64,000 bases of DNA, taken from Cognatishimia sp. WU-CL00825. Its GTDB lineage: Bacteria > Pseudomonadota > Alphaproteobacteria > Rhodobacterales > Rhodobacteraceae. Of this stretch, positions 17,966 to 27,218 are shown piece by piece. The stretch is taken from assembly GCF_040364665.1 (NCBI RefSeq), contig NZ_BAABWX010000001.1, positions 62,001 through 126,000 of the forward strand, given 5' to 3'. Under the pieces are notes generated by a model, which saw only the letters and a program-made list of their open reading frames with translations, was not told the DNA's origin and ran no database searches. Every line of letters begins with the position of its first letter. The stretch's first letter is position 1. Both the position numbers and the translations under genes were made by a program.

Positions 17966-19204
17966 ATGTCGGGAAAGTTGAAGACAAATATGAATAAGCC
18001 GACCGAAATAACTGCGGATCAAAACGTTGCCTCGCCGAAGGCGGATTTGGACGCGCGCATTGCCAAGATCCAACCCTTTGTCGCTCGCGTCGGGCCGCGA
18101 AATCAGTTGCTAGTAAAGGTCACCACTCAAGACGGTTTGTTTGGCTGGGGTGAAGGTGGGTTGTCAGGGCGCGAAAATGCCGTTGCCGCCACAATCGAGC
18201 ATTTCTCAACATTCTTGCTTGGGCAAGATTCGCGTCAGATTGGACGCATATGGCAAGAAAGCTACCGCAGCCAATATTTTGAAGGGGGCAGGGTTCTTAC
18301 CGCGGCGATCTCTGCGATTGATATCGCGCTGCATGACCTTTTGGGCAAGCGGCTTGACCTGCCTGTATATCAGCTATTGGGTGGCAAACATCGCGATGTG
18401 ATCCCCACTTTTGCAACTTCGATGGCCAAAACCAAAGCAGGTTTGATTTCCGAAATTAGCCGATTGGTCGATGCCGGTTGGAATTGCGTGCGCATCTATC
18501 CAAGCGCCTTTGATGATCAACAAATTTTTGACCCCTGGGCCACCCTGGCCAAAACCGCTGATGAATTGATTGCTATTCGCGCCAAATTCGGCCCCTCACT
18601 TTGCCTCGGCATCGACATGCACCACCGTTATTCCGTCGCCGAGGCAGCTAATTTTTGCGCCATGCTGCCAAAGGGCACGCTTAACTTCATAGAAGAGCCC
18701 ATTCGCTCAGAAACCCCCGAAGCCTATGTGTCGTTGCGGGCAATGACAGATATTCCCTTTGCAGTGGGCGAAGAGTTCTCGTCAAAATGGGAAGCTGCGC
18801 GCTTTTTAGATGCGGGCATGACCCAACATATGCGCCTGGATATTTGCAATATCGGCGGGTTTACCGAGGCGATGAAGGTAGCGGCCATGAGCGAACGCCA
18901 CTATGTCGATCTCATGCCTCATAATCCGCTTGGTCCGGTTTGTACTGCGGCAACCGTGCATATGTCAGCCGCTGTTCCAAACTTCAGCTGGCTGGAAACC
19001 CGTCAGGGTCCAACAGAATCCTTGGGCTTTCATGACCCAGAATTGTTTCCAACGCAAATCCCGCTCAGTGGGTCGGTCTATGTCGTGCCCGATGCTCCGG
19101 GACTTGGCGTTGAGGTGAATGAGGAAAAACTCACTCTACAGACCGCAGAACATATCGAAGCGCCGCATCTGCGGCGACCAGACGGGTCGGTTACCAACTG
19201 GTGA
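17966..19204 (+). CDS. Enolase-superfamily sugar-acid dehydratase (galactonate/mannonate dehydratase type)
   Basis: A 412-residue member of the mandelate-racemase branch of the enolase superfamily. The metal-binding region includes GIDMHHRYS, FIEEPIRSE and AVGEEFSS, and the C-terminal LMPHNPLGPVCTAA matches the histidine-bearing motif of galactonate/mannonate-type dehydratases. The usual lysine region reads VRIYPSAF, so a general base on that side may be absent, as in mannonate-dehydratase-like members. These enzymes dehydrate sugar acids to 2-keto-3-deoxy acids. The start at 17966 is preferred over an upstream TTG. It heads the importer operon that follows, so the sugar acid may come from its cargo. 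Confidence 0.83.
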   Translation: MSGKLKTNMNKPTEITADQNVASPKADLDARIAKIQPFVARVGPRNQLLVKVTTQDGLFGWGEGGLSGRENAVAATIEHFSTFLLGQDSRQIGRIWQESYRSQYFEGGRVLTAAISAIDIALHDLLGKRLDLPVYQLLGGKHRDVIPTFATSMAKTKAGLISEISRLVDAGWNCVRIYPSAFDDQQIFDPWATLAKTADELIAIRAKFGPSLCLGIDMHHRYSVAEAANFCAMLPKGTLNFIEEPIRSETPEAYVSLRAMTDIPFAVGEEFSSKWEAARFLDAGMTQHMRLDICNIGGFTEAMKVAAMSERHYVDLMPHNPLGPVCTAATVHMSAAVPNFSWLETRQGPTESLGFHDPELFPTQIPLSGSVYVVPDAPGLGVEVNEEKLTLQTAEHIEAPHLRRPDGSVTNW

Positions 19205-19242
19205 TCTGCCAAAGCAAAATCATTCGATCAGAGGAGGAAAGA

Positions 19243-21171
19243 ATGGGAATTTCATTTAAAGTTAAAGGGGTGTTGACCAGCACAGTCGCAACCCTCTGTC
19301 TGGCCAGCATGGCCACGGCCGGCAGCTTTCAGCAAGCGCCAATGTTGGCCGAGCAAGTGGCCGCTGGCACTTTGCCGCCCGTAGAGCAGCGTCTCCCAAG
19401 CGAACCGATGGTACTGGCTCCGCTAGATTCGATCGGCGAATATGGTGGCACGTTGCGTCGCGCCATTCTTGGAGGCGGTGATCAGCACAACATCGTACGG
19501 CTGATTTCCAACGAAAACCTTGTGCGCTGGAGTGCTGACTGGAGCGAAGTTCATACAAATATCGCCAAAAACTACACCGTATCAGAGGACGCAACCACAT
19601 TTACCTTTGATCTGCGTGACGGCATGCGCTGGTCTGATGGCGCTCCTTTTACAGCTGATGACATCATGTTTTGGTACGAAGTGTTCCAAGATGATCGTTT
19701 GACCAAATCGCAGCACCCCAACTTTGTAGGCCCTGATGGTCCGGTCCAAGTCACCAAAATCGACGACTATACGGTCGAGTTCAAATTTGGCGAACCAAAC
19801 GGTCTGTTCTTACAAAATATGGCCTACGGTTTTGGGTACTATGTCGTGAACTACCCGGCGCATTACCTAAAGCAATTCCACGCCGACCATAATCCAGATG
19901 TCCAGGCCTTGGTTGACGCAGAACCAGCCGCTAGTGACTGGGTGTCGTTGTTCAATCTAAAAGCCGGCCCAATGCACACGCCGATCTTCTGGCAAAATGT
20001 GGACCGCCCAACATTACACCCTTGGCATCTCAACACCGCCTATGGTGCCTCTGATCGTGTGGTCGCAGAACGCAACCCTTATTACTTCAAGGTCGACTCT
20101 GAGGGCAATCAGCTGCCCTATATTGATCGCGTAACTTGGGATCAGGTCGAGGACCCAGAAAGCATTTTGCTCAAAGCCTTTAACGGCGAGATCGACTACA
20201 TGGCGCGCCATATCGGACGCGCGTCCAACCTCGCGGTTCTGACCGACAACAAGGATCGTGGTCAGTATGATTTCTACCAGGTTGGTGACATCACGGCCAG
20301 TCAGGCGGCTTTGATGCTGAACTTGAACAACCCGGATCCTGTCAAAAACGAGATCGTAAACACCTTTGATTTCCGGCGCGCGCTTAGCCATGCGATTGAC
20401 CGTCAAGAAATTATCGATCTGGTCTATCTTGGTGTTGGACGGCCCGTACAAACATCTCCTCACCCGTTGTCACCGGTTTTCAATGAAAAGTGGTCAACGC
20501 AATATGCAGAACATGACGCGGACTTGGCGAACCAGCTTTTGGACAGCGTCGGCTTAGACAAAAAAGACAGCGACGGCTACCGGCTGGGGCCGGATGGCGA
20601 ACGCTTTACGCTGGTCTTCTTGGTGGCGGATGTCTTTGGATTCCAATACCCGGATGTGATGGAGATTGTGGCCGAACAAGCCAAAGAAGTTGGCTTGGAT
20701 ATTCAAGTCCGCGCTTCTGATCGGTCACGTTTGCAAGAAATCGCCGGCAGTGCCGAACACGACGGCTATATCTGGAACTGCCCAGGCGGGCTGGTTGACG
20801 CCTATTCTAACCCAGACTGTTATCTGCCGCGTCCAAATGTCGTATATTGGGCCCCACAGTGGGCAGCATGGGGGGCAGACCCAACCACGGGTGAAGAGCC
20901 CCCTGCAGAGATCAAAGCCCTATTTGAAGCGTACAACGGCGTGACCTCTTCTGCGGATCCCGTCGCCCAAGAGGCTGCACTGGTCAGCTTGATAGAGCAG
21001 TCAACAAGTCAGCTGCTGACAATTGGTATTCGTCAAGTAGACGGAGCCTTTGGGATCGCGCGCAACAACCTGCGTAACTTCCCAGATCCTATGCCTATCG
21101 CTGGCCAGCTTTGGACACCCGCGCCCTATACGGCGCAATACTACTTCGAAGGCGGGGACAACCTGAAATAA
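19243..21171 (+). CDS. ABC transporter substrate-binding protein, family 5 (peptide/oligosaccharide type)
   Basis: A 642-residue periplasmic binding protein of the Dpp/Opp (SBP_bac_5) class with a signal peptide ending ATA. Family landmarks are FDLRDGMRWSDGAPFTADD and RRALSHAIDRQEII. At 642 residues it is longer than dipeptide-binding relatives (about 500) and closer to the family 5 proteins that bind oligosaccharides or opines. GAGGAGG precedes ATG at 19243. Because a sugar-acid dehydratase gene lies just upstream, a sugar or oligouronide ligand is more likely than a peptide; that is inference. Confidence 0.9.
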   Translation: MGISFKVKGVLTSTVATLCLASMATAGSFQQAPMLAEQVAAGTLPPVEQRLPSEPMVLAPLDSIGEYGGTLRRAILGGGDQHNIVRLISNENLVRWSADWSEVHTNIAKNYTVSEDATTFTFDLRDGMRWSDGAPFTADDIMFWYEVFQDDRLTKSQHPNFVGPDGPVQVTKIDDYTVEFKFGEPNGLFLQNMAYGFGYYVVNYPAHYLKQFHADHNPDVQALVDAEPAASDWVSLFNLKAGPMHTPIFWQNVDRPTLHPWHLNTAYGASDRVVAERNPYYFKVDSEGNQLPYIDRVTWDQVEDPESILLKAFNGEIDYMARHIGRASNLAVLTDNKDRGQYDFYQVGDITASQAALMLNLNNPDPVKNEIVNTFDFRRALSHAIDRQEIIDLVYLGVGRPVQTSPHPLSPVFNEKWSTQYAEHDADLANQLLDSVGLDKKDSDGYRLGPDGERFTLVFLVADVFGFQYPDVMEIVAEQAKEVGLDIQVRASDRSRLQEIAGSAEHDGYIWNCPGGLVDAYSNPDCYLPRPNVVYWAPQWAAWGADPTTGEEPPAEIKALFEAYNGVTSSADPVAQEAALVSLIEQSTSQLLTIGIRQVDGAFGIARNNLRNFPDPMPIAGQLWTPAPYTAQYYFEGGDNLK

Positions 21172-21186
21172 CCGAACTTCGATTAA

Positions 21187-21217
21187 GTCTAACCCCATCT
21201 CTCCAGGGTGGTTAGAC
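21187..21217 (+). terminator. Intercistronic hairpin after the family 5 binding-protein gene
   Basis: GTCTAACC (21187-21194) pairs perfectly with GGTTAGAC (21210-21217), with extra pairing near the loop. No T run follows. It probably protects or partly terminates the binding-protein message ahead of the permease genes. Confidence 0.5.
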
Positions 21218-21289
21218 TAAACACAGCGGAGTTGGCCAATCCTCCCCGGCCAGCTCCGCGCTAATGTTACCAAAGAATGGCCAAACAGA

Positions 21290-22273
21290 ATGCTAAGTTT
21301 CATCTACCGGCGATTGCTCTACATGATTCCGACGGTCTTTCTCGTGTCCGTTGTGACTTTTGCAATTATCCAACTGCCCCCTGGCGACTACCTCGACACG
21401 CTCGCTGCCGAGCTGAATGATTCAGGTGGGTTGGATGAGGGAACAATGCAGTCCCTGCGGGATCAGTACGGCCTTGGGCAACCCATGTATGTCCAGTATT
21501 ACAAATGGATGTCCGGAATTCTGTTTCATGGTGATTTCGGAATCTCGTTTGAAAAGAACGTGCCGGTGAATGACCTGATTTGGGATCGCCTGGGTTGGAC
21601 GTTCGCCATTTCATTGCTCACGCTAGCCTTTATTTGGATGACAGCCTTGCCAATAGGCATCTATTCAGCTGTTCGCAAATATTCTGTCGGCGACTACGTA
21701 GCAACTTTCTTTGGTTTTATCGGTCTCGCTATCCCGAATTTTCTTTTGGCACTCGTCATGATGTATGTGGCCTTCAAGTATTTTGGTCAAAGCGTCGGCG
21801 GGCTTGTCAGCCCAGAATATCTTGACCAACCTTGGAGCGCAGCCAAGGTTGTTGACCTGCTCAAGCACATTTGGATGCCGATTGTCGTGGTCGGAACTTC
21901 TGGGGCCGCCGCCCTGATACGCATTATGCGGGCCAATCTGTTGGACGAGCTCTATCGACCCTATGTGGTCACGGCACGCGCTAAGGGCATGAGCGAATTC
22001 CAGTTGCTTCTAAAATACCCCGTGCGAGTCGCCTTGAATCCCTTTGTCTCGACGATTGGCTGGATATTGCCAACCCTTGTTTCAGGCGAAATCATTGTCG
22101 CAGTTGTAATGAACCTTCCGACAACCGGCCCCTTGCTGTTGCGCGCGCTGCTTGTCCAAGACATGTATCTTGCTGGTTCGCTCATTTTTATTGTCTCAAT
22201 CCTAACGGTGATCGGCACACTTGCTTCTGATCTTTTGCTGGCCTGGATTGACCCAAGGATCCGCTACCAATGA
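21290..22273 (+). CDS. ABC transporter permease (DppB/OppB type)
   Basis: A 327-residue inner-membrane permease. It starts with the family's LYMIPTVFLVSVVTFAIIQL segment and has an RAKGMSEFQLLLKYPVR docking loop for the ATPases. It pairs with the permease encoded just downstream, whose start overlaps this stop by 4 nt. Part of the five-gene importer for the unknown ligand of the family 5 binding protein. Confidence 0.93.
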   Translation: MLSFIYRRLLYMIPTVFLVSVVTFAIIQLPPGDYLDTLAAELNDSGGLDEGTMQSLRDQYGLGQPMYVQYYKWMSGILFHGDFGISFEKNVPVNDLIWDRLGWTFAISLLTLAFIWMTALPIGIYSAVRKYSVGDYVATFFGFIGLAIPNFLLALVMMYVAFKYFGQSVGGLVSPEYLDQPWSAAKVVDLLKHIWMPIVVVGTSGAAALIRIMRANLLDELYRPYVVTARAKGMSEFQLLLKYPVRVALNPFVSTIGWILPTLVSGEIIVAVVMNLPTTGPLLLRALLVQDMYLAGSLIFIVSILTVIGTLASDLLLAWIDPRIRYQ

Positions 22274-23409
22274 CAACTTCCCCTACACTCACGGTCGACG
22301 AATCCGACATATCTGCTCCGCAGTTGCTGGGCCCCTGGGCGTTGATGTGGCGCAAATTTCGCCGCCACAAGGTGGCCTTTCTCAGCCTTTGGCTTGTTGT
22401 CTTGATCTATCTGATGGCGATGTTTGGGGAATTTATGGCCCCGGCAGATCCCGCAGATACCAACCGTCGAGGCATATTTGCGCCGCCGCAGGGTATCCAT
22501 TTGTTTGTGACTGACGCCGAGGGCAATTCCAGTTTCAAACTGCATGCCAAAGCCCAAAAAATGAAGATCGACCAAAGCACTATGCGGCGCACCTATGTGT
22601 CGGACGAGACAAAAATAGTACCTCTGGGCTTCTTTGTAAAAGGGGCTGAATACAAGACGCTTGGCTTGTTTAAGTCTAATGTTCATCTGTTTGGGCCCGT
22701 GAATGCAAAAGATCGGTTTTATCTGCTTGGGGCGGACCGGCTTGGCCGCGACATCGCAAGTCGCATTATTGTCGGGACCAAGGTTTCCATGTCGATTGGC
22801 CTGGTCGGCGTTGTCGTGTCTTTGATCGTCGGGGTGACACTAGGTGGCCTGTCTGGGTTTTACGGTGGCTGGGTGGACAACTTAATCCAACGTTTGATCG
22901 AGTTCTTGCGCTCGATCCCGACCATTCCGCTATGGATGGGGCTGGCCGCGGCGATCCCTTTAGGATGGCCGCCGCTGCGCACTTATTTTGTGGTGACTTT
23001 GATTGTGTCGATGATTGGCTGGACCTCATTGGCGCGCGAAGTCAGAGGCAAATTTCTGTCCCTACGCAAAGAAGATTTCATCACCGCCGCACAGCTAGAT
23101 GGCCTGAGTGATTGGGAAGTTATCCGCAAACATATGGTGCCCAGCTTTTCCAGCCACATTATTGCGTCATTGACCCTGGCGGTGCCGTTGATGATCCTTG
23201 CTGAAACTTCGCTTAGTTTTCTTGGGATTGGGTTACAGCCGCCGATCATTTCTTGGGGTACATTACTCAAAGAGGCGCAAAACATTCGCACCATCATCGA
23301 AGCGCCTTGGTTGCTGATTGCACCGGGCACCATGATTGTAATCGCCGTTTTGGCCCTGAACTTCCTAGGAGACGGCCTTCGTGATGCCGCTGACCCCCAT
23401 GCAAGCTGA
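22270..23409 (+). CDS. ABC transporter permease (DppC/OppC type)
   Basis: A 379-residue permease with the typical N-terminal WALMWRKFRRHKVAFLSL membrane entry, the LGADRLGRDIASRI motif and an AAQLDGLSDWEVIRKHMVPS docking loop. A loop of about 100 residues between the first membrane segment and LGADRLGRD makes it longer than DppC (about 300), as in transporters of bulky ligands. It overlaps the preceding permease by 4 nt and the following ATPase gene. Confidence 0.93.
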   Translation: MTTSPTLTVDESDISAPQLLGPWALMWRKFRRHKVAFLSLWLVVLIYLMAMFGEFMAPADPADTNRRGIFAPPQGIHLFVTDAEGNSSFKLHAKAQKMKIDQSTMRRTYVSDETKIVPLGFFVKGAEYKTLGLFKSNVHLFGPVNAKDRFYLLGADRLGRDIASRIIVGTKVSMSIGLVGVVVSLIVGVTLGGLSGFYGGWVDNLIQRLIEFLRSIPTIPLWMGLAAAIPLGWPPLRTYFVVTLIVSMIGWTSLAREVRGKFLSLRKEDFITAAQLDGLSDWEVIRKHMVPSFSSHIIASLTLAVPLMILAETSLSFLGIGLQPPIISWGTLLKEAQNIRTIIEAPWLLIAPGTMIVIAVLALNFLGDGLRDAADPHAS

Positions 23410-24418
23410 CGCCCAGCCGATGATCAAAATACGCGATCTTAAAACCCACTTCTTCACTGACGATGGGATTGTGAAAGCCGTCGAAGGCGTGGATCTGGAC
23501 GTATATGCCAACCGAACCCTATGTATCTTGGGTGAATCTGGTTGCGGGAAATCAATCATGGCGCGCTCTATTCTGCGCATTGTTGACCGGCCCGGTCGTA
23601 TTGTAGGCGGTTCTATCGAATACACGGCAGCAGACGGGCGCTGTATTGATCTTGCCAAAGCCCGGCCAGGATCGCGCGAACTCCGCTCAATTCGCGGTCA
23701 AGATATCTCGATGATCTTCCAAGAACCAATGAGCTCGCTTGGACCTATCACCAAGGTTGGAAAACAGCTTACGGAAACAATTCTTCTGCACCGTAAGATG
23801 AGCAAACAAGAGGCCAAAGAGCGTGCGATCGATTTGCTGGACAAAGTCAGCATTCCCGATCCCCACAAGCGATTTGAATCATACCCCTTTGAGCTATCTG
23901 GTGGTATGCGGCAGCGCGTGATGATTGCGATGGCGCTGTCTTGTGAGCCGCGTTTGCTAATCGCTGACGAACCCACCACCGCGCTTGATGTGACCACCCA
24001 AGCCCAGACGCTAGATCTGATAGCCCAGCTGAAAGAAGAACTAGGCATGGCGGTCATGCTCATAACTCATGATTTGGGTGTCGTCGCCGAAGTCGCCGAA
24101 GACGTGGCGGTGATGTATATGGGAAAAATCGTTGAAAAGGGCGACGTCTATTCGATTTTTGAAAACCCACAGCATCCCTATACCAAGGCCTTGCTCGCCT
24201 CTGTTCCTGTCATCGGTTCCGAGCGGCGCGAAAGGTTGCCTGCCATTCGCGGCATGGTTCCGCACCCATTGGCACGGCCCTCCGGATGCACCTTTAGAAC
24301 ACGCTGTGACCATTACATACCGGGCATTTGCAATGTTCAGGAACCAAAACTGATGCAAACCGAGTCAAACAGCCAAGTGGCATGCCATCTTCACAATGCG
24401 GAAAATTCAGATGTCTGA
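23384..24418 (+). CDS. ABC transporter ATPase (DppD/OppD type)
   Basis: A 344-residue ATPase with Walker A GESGCGKS, signature LSGGMRQR, Walker B LLIADEP and switch histidine in LITHDLGVV. The C-terminal oligopeptide-ATPase tail carries a CTFRTRCDH...C-type cysteine cluster, which often binds an Fe-S centre. The start is uncertain: GTG at 23381, ATG at 23384 and ATG at 23399 are all possible after AGGAG at 23366-23370. It overlaps the preceding permease gene. Confidence 0.92.
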   Translation: MPLTPMQADAQPMIKIRDLKTHFFTDDGIVKAVEGVDLDVYANRTLCILGESGCGKSIMARSILRIVDRPGRIVGGSIEYTAADGRCIDLAKARPGSRELRSIRGQDISMIFQEPMSSLGPITKVGKQLTETILLHRKMSKQEAKERAIDLLDKVSIPDPHKRFESYPFELSGGMRQRVMIAMALSCEPRLLIADEPTTALDVTTQAQTLDLIAQLKEELGMAVMLITHDLGVVAEVAEDVAVMYMGKIVEKGDVYSIFENPQHPYTKALLASVPVIGSERRERLPAIRGMVPHPLARPSGCTFRTRCDHYIPGICNVQEPKLMQTESNSQVACHLHNAENSDV

Positions 24419-25394
24419 GGCGATCCTTAAAGTTCGAAATCTAAATATGCACTTCCCAACTGGTGGCGGTTTTGCAGGGAAATCCACCTCTGTGGTCCGT
24501 GCAGTCAATAATGTCAGCTTTGAGGTCAATCGCGGCGAGTCTTTTGGAATCGTTGGCGAAAGTGGATCTGGGAAAACGACGCTTGGTCGCTGTATCATGC
24601 GTATTTTGGCCCCTACTAGTGGCGAGATGCATTTTGCACCTAGCGGCTTAAGCCCGGTAGATTTGACCTCGCTCAGCAAAGACGAGCTACGGGTGATCTG
24701 GCGCAAAATGCGCATGGTGTTTCAAGATCCGCAAAGCTCGTTGAATCCGCGCCTGCGGGTGCTGGATCTGATTGGCCAATCCATTCAAAAGACCGAAGGC
24801 CTCCGCGGCACAGAGCTTTCTGCCCGGGTCGCAGAATTGCTGCTGCAAGTTGGCTTGCGTCCCGAATTCCTGATGCGTTATGCCAATGCGTTTTCCGGCG
24901 GCCAGCGTCAGCGCATTGGCATTGCCCGTGCCTTGGCAACCCGCCCAGAAATGGTCATTGCAGACGAAGCGGTCTCAGCGCTGGATGTGTCGATTCAGGC
25001 GCAAACTTTGAACCTGATGAAGGACCTTCAAGAAGATTTTGCACTCACCTATGTGTTCATTGCTCATGATTTGGCAGTGGTGCAGCATTTCTGCGATCGC
25101 ATTGCAGTGATGTTTCAAGGACAAATTGTAGAGCTGGCCGCTGCAGATACATTGTATCGCGCGCCCAAACATCCCTATACCCGTGCACTATTGTCAGCCG
25201 TGCCAATCCCAGACCCGCGTCAGCGCGGGCGCTTGCGCGGCAAAGTGGCTTTGACAGATGGGATGACCCAGCTGGGTGGATGTGCATTTGCGGGGCGCTG
25301 TGCGCATGCTACGGAAATCTGCAAAGCCCAGTTGCCCCCTGTACGCAACATCGACGGTGCTGAAGTCGCCTGTCATTTTGCCGGAGAGATCTAG
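24411..25394 (+). CDS. ABC transporter ATPase (DppF/OppF type)
   Basis: A 327-residue second ATPase of the importer, with Walker A GESGSGKT, signature FSGGQRQR, Walker B MVIADEA and switch histidine in FIAHDLAVV. The last D-E-P of Walker B reads D-E-A here, as in many OppF proteins. The C-terminal CAFAGRCAHATEIC cluster is typical. The start at 24411 overlaps the preceding stop by 8 nt. The operon ends here. Confidence 0.92.
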   Translation: MSEAILKVRNLNMHFPTGGGFAGKSTSVVRAVNNVSFEVNRGESFGIVGESGSGKTTLGRCIMRILAPTSGEMHFAPSGLSPVDLTSLSKDELRVIWRKMRMVFQDPQSSLNPRLRVLDLIGQSIQKTEGLRGTELSARVAELLLQVGLRPEFLMRYANAFSGGQRQRIGIARALATRPEMVIADEAVSALDVSIQAQTLNLMKDLQEDFALTYVFIAHDLAVVQHFCDRIAVMFQGQIVELAAADTLYRAPKHPYTRALLSAVPIPDPRQRGRLRGKVALTDGMTQLGGCAFAGRCAHATEICKAQLPPVRNIDGAEVACHFAGEI

Positions 25395-25414
25395 GCCGGA
25401 GACAGGTCAGGGGT

Positions 25415-25441
25415 GTAACGCGTGGCCTCACCACGCGTTAC
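25415..25441. terminator. Perfect hairpin between convergent importer and kdgK genes
   Basis: GTAACGCGTGG and CCACGCGTTAC form an uninterrupted 11-bp stem with the loop CCTCA. It lies 20 nt after the OppF-type stop and just before the kdgK stop, so it can serve both transcripts. Neither side has a real T run, so it may rely on Rho or act as a 3'-end stabiliser. Confidence 0.6.
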
Positions 25442-25448
25442 CGCTGCT

Positions 25449-26369
25449 CTATTCAGCAATAATTGCCCCGCGGGCAGAAATCACCTTGGCAGCCAGATTG
25501 TGCCCAGCCTCAAGTGCGGCCTGCGTGCCTTCGCCCTTCAGGAACGCGGCCAGATACCCCGCGTTGAAACTGTCGCCCGCCGCCGTGCTGTCGATGACTT
25601 TTTCAACTTGGTTCAGGTTTTGCGCAACCACCAGCCCCTCTAAATCCAGCGGCCCCTCGGCACCCCTTTTCAGGGCACCCTGTGACACGCCAAAAGACGC
25701 CAACCGGCGCAGCACCGAAGCTTCATCAGCATCCCCAAACAAAGCCATCTCGTCGTCAATTGATGGCAAAGCGATGTCGCAGACCCGCCACAGGCTTTCG
25801 TTGACCTTCTGGGCCTCCTCCTGGCTCTCCCACAAACGCGGACGATAGTTGCTGTCATAGGCAAACAGCCCACCGCTCGCGCGATACGCTTGTATAAAAT
25901 CAAGCACCTTTTGGCGCGCATCAGGCTGCAAGATCGCCATTGTTATTCCGGACAGATACACCATCCCAAAACCAGCCAATGCAGACAGCTTTAGCGTGCT
26001 GTTGGTAGAAAACATATCCCGCGCGGCCGAGGAATCGCGCCAATAGGAAAAGCTGCGCTCGCCTTGGTCATCCGTGTCCACCGCATAAAGCCCAGGCATT
26101 TTATCTGCCCGCCGTTCCACCAGCGACAAATCCAAGCCATGACTTTCCAGTGCTGCGGCGATCCGGTCAGAATAAAGATCCTCACCAAGCGCCGTCACAT
26201 AAGAGGTCGTGATCTCTGTCCCGCGCAGCTGCCGCATCAGGTAAACGGCTGTGTTATAAGTGTCTCCGGCAACGCCCAAGTTAAGCGCACCATTTGGGGC
26301 ATGCACCAATTCAATCATCACTTCGCCGATGCAACAAATGCTCGAAGTGCTCAGTTTTTCTGTCGTCAT
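25449..26369 (-). CDS. kdgK: 2-keto-3-deoxygluconate kinase (KdgK, PfkB family)
   Basis: A 306-residue PfkB-family sugar kinase. It opens with CCIGEVMIELV and GVAGDTYNTAVYLMR, typical of KdgK, and ends with the PfkB signature and catalytic base region DSTAAGDSFNAGYLA. It phosphorylates 2-keto-3-deoxy sugar acids for the Entner-Doudoroff-type route. The start at 26369 shares one base with the gntR stop (TAATG) and has GGAGAT upstream, so translation is coupled. No KDPG aldolase gene is seen in this window. Confidence 0.9.
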   Translation of the reverse strand: MTTEKLSTSSICCIGEVMIELVHAPNGALNLGVAGDTYNTAVYLMRQLRGTEITTSYVTALGEDLYSDRIAAALESHGLDLSLVERRADKMPGLYAVDTDDQGERSFSYWRDSSAARDMFSTNSTLKLSALAGFGMVYLSGITMAILQPDARQKVLDFIQAYRASGGLFAYDSNYRPRLWESQEEAQKVNESLWRVCDIALPSIDDEMALFGDADEASVLRRLASFGVSQGALKRGAEGPLDLEGLVVAQNLNQVEKVIDSTAAGDSFNAGYLAAFLKGEGTQAALEAGHNLAAKVISARGAIIAE

Positions 26370-27076
26370 TAAAGATCTCCGAAGGTCTCGCGGACTTGCG
26401 ACCACGCGCTTTGTAAGTGTTTTCGTATTTCTGCCTCAGCGGCATCTGGGTCTCGCATCAGGATCGCCTCGTAAATGGCTAGATGCGCGCGATAGTTTGA
26501 TTGGTTTCGCTCTGGCAGCCGAGGCATTTGCGACCAATGCGGGGCCAGCCAACTGGTATAAGCTTTGTTCACAGCGGGTAAAACGGGATTGCGAGGGATG
26601 CTATAAAGCACTTGGTGAAAACCAATATCGGTTTGGTAAAAGGCCTCACTGTCATCAATGGAATCTTCATTGGCTTTCAGTGCAGCCTTGAGGGCCACAA
26701 GATCCGGTTTTTCAGCATTCTTAGCCGCCTCGCGCACCAGCATGGCTTCGATCATGATCCGCGTGTCAAACAGGTTTCGTATCCCACCGGGTTCGTGCAA
26801 CAAATGGCTGACCACGCTTTCAATCGCATCAAAAGCCGCATCATAACCCGGTTTTCGCACCACCGGACGATGGCGTGGCCGCGCTTCGATCAGCCCTTTG
26901 TTGGACAGAGCCACAACGGCCTCTCGCACCACGGTACGGCTGATGCCGAACTCTTCCATCAAATCACGTTCAGCAGGCAAGGTTTGGCCATCTTCCAGTT
27001 CACCCGATTGGATTTTCAGTGCAAGCTGGCGCACCACAAGGTCTGCGGCGCGTCCTTTGTCATTTTGAACTGGCAA
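26369..27076 (-). CDS. GntR-family regulator with FCD domain, coupled to kdgK
   Basis: A 235-residue FadR-subfamily regulator with a helix-turn-helix at about residues 25-70 (LPAERDLMEEFGISRTVVREAV) and an FCD domain holding FHQVLYS and RKHLQSAW. No ATG opens the frame: the start is TTG at 27076 with GAGGAG upstream. It is followed directly by kdgK, so it probably senses a sugar acid and controls kdgK and the neighbouring sugar genes, as UxuR/ExuR/KdgR-like regulators do. Confidence 0.9.
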   Translation of the reverse strand: MPVQNDKGRAADLVVRQLALKIQSGELEDGQTLPAERDLMEEFGISRTVVREAVVALSNKGLIEARPRHRPVVRKPGYDAAFDAIESVVSHLLHEPGGIRNLFDTRIMIEAMLVREAAKNAEKPDLVALKAALKANEDSIDDSEAFYQTDIGFHQVLYSIPRNPVLPAVNKAYTSWLAPHWSQMPRLPERNQSNYRAHLAIYEAILMRDPDAAEAEIRKHLQSAWSQVRETFGDL

Positions 27077-27131
27077 TGTTGTTGCTCCTCATGTTGCACT
27101 GAAACTAATCTTAGAAACTCAAGTCTTTGAC

Positions 27132-27164
27132 CCTGCGTTTGTGCTTATCTTGGTTTAACGCAGG
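27132..27164. repeat. Inverted repeat upstream of the gntR-kdgK pair
   Basis: CCTGCGTT (27132-27139) and AACGCAGG (27157-27164) are perfect 8-bp inverted arms separated by 17 nt. They lie 56-88 nt upstream of the TTG start of gntR. They could be an operator or part of the adjoining terminator structure. Confidence 0.35.
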
Positions 27165-27212
27165 CCCAACCCCGAGTAAATTCGCCAATCAACTTTGATG
27201 TTTGGTTGGGCC
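27163..27212 (-). terminator. Long-loop hairpin after the GMC oxidoreductase gene
   Basis: GGCCCAACC (27163-27171) and GGTTGGGCC (27204-27212) are perfect 9-bp arms. The 32-nt loop contains a smaller inverted repeat, ATCAA-CT-TTGAT. It begins 6 nt beyond the stop of the GMC gene on the minus strand. It may terminate that transcript before gntR, though there is no T run. Confidence 0.4.
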
Positions 27213-27218
27213 GCATTA

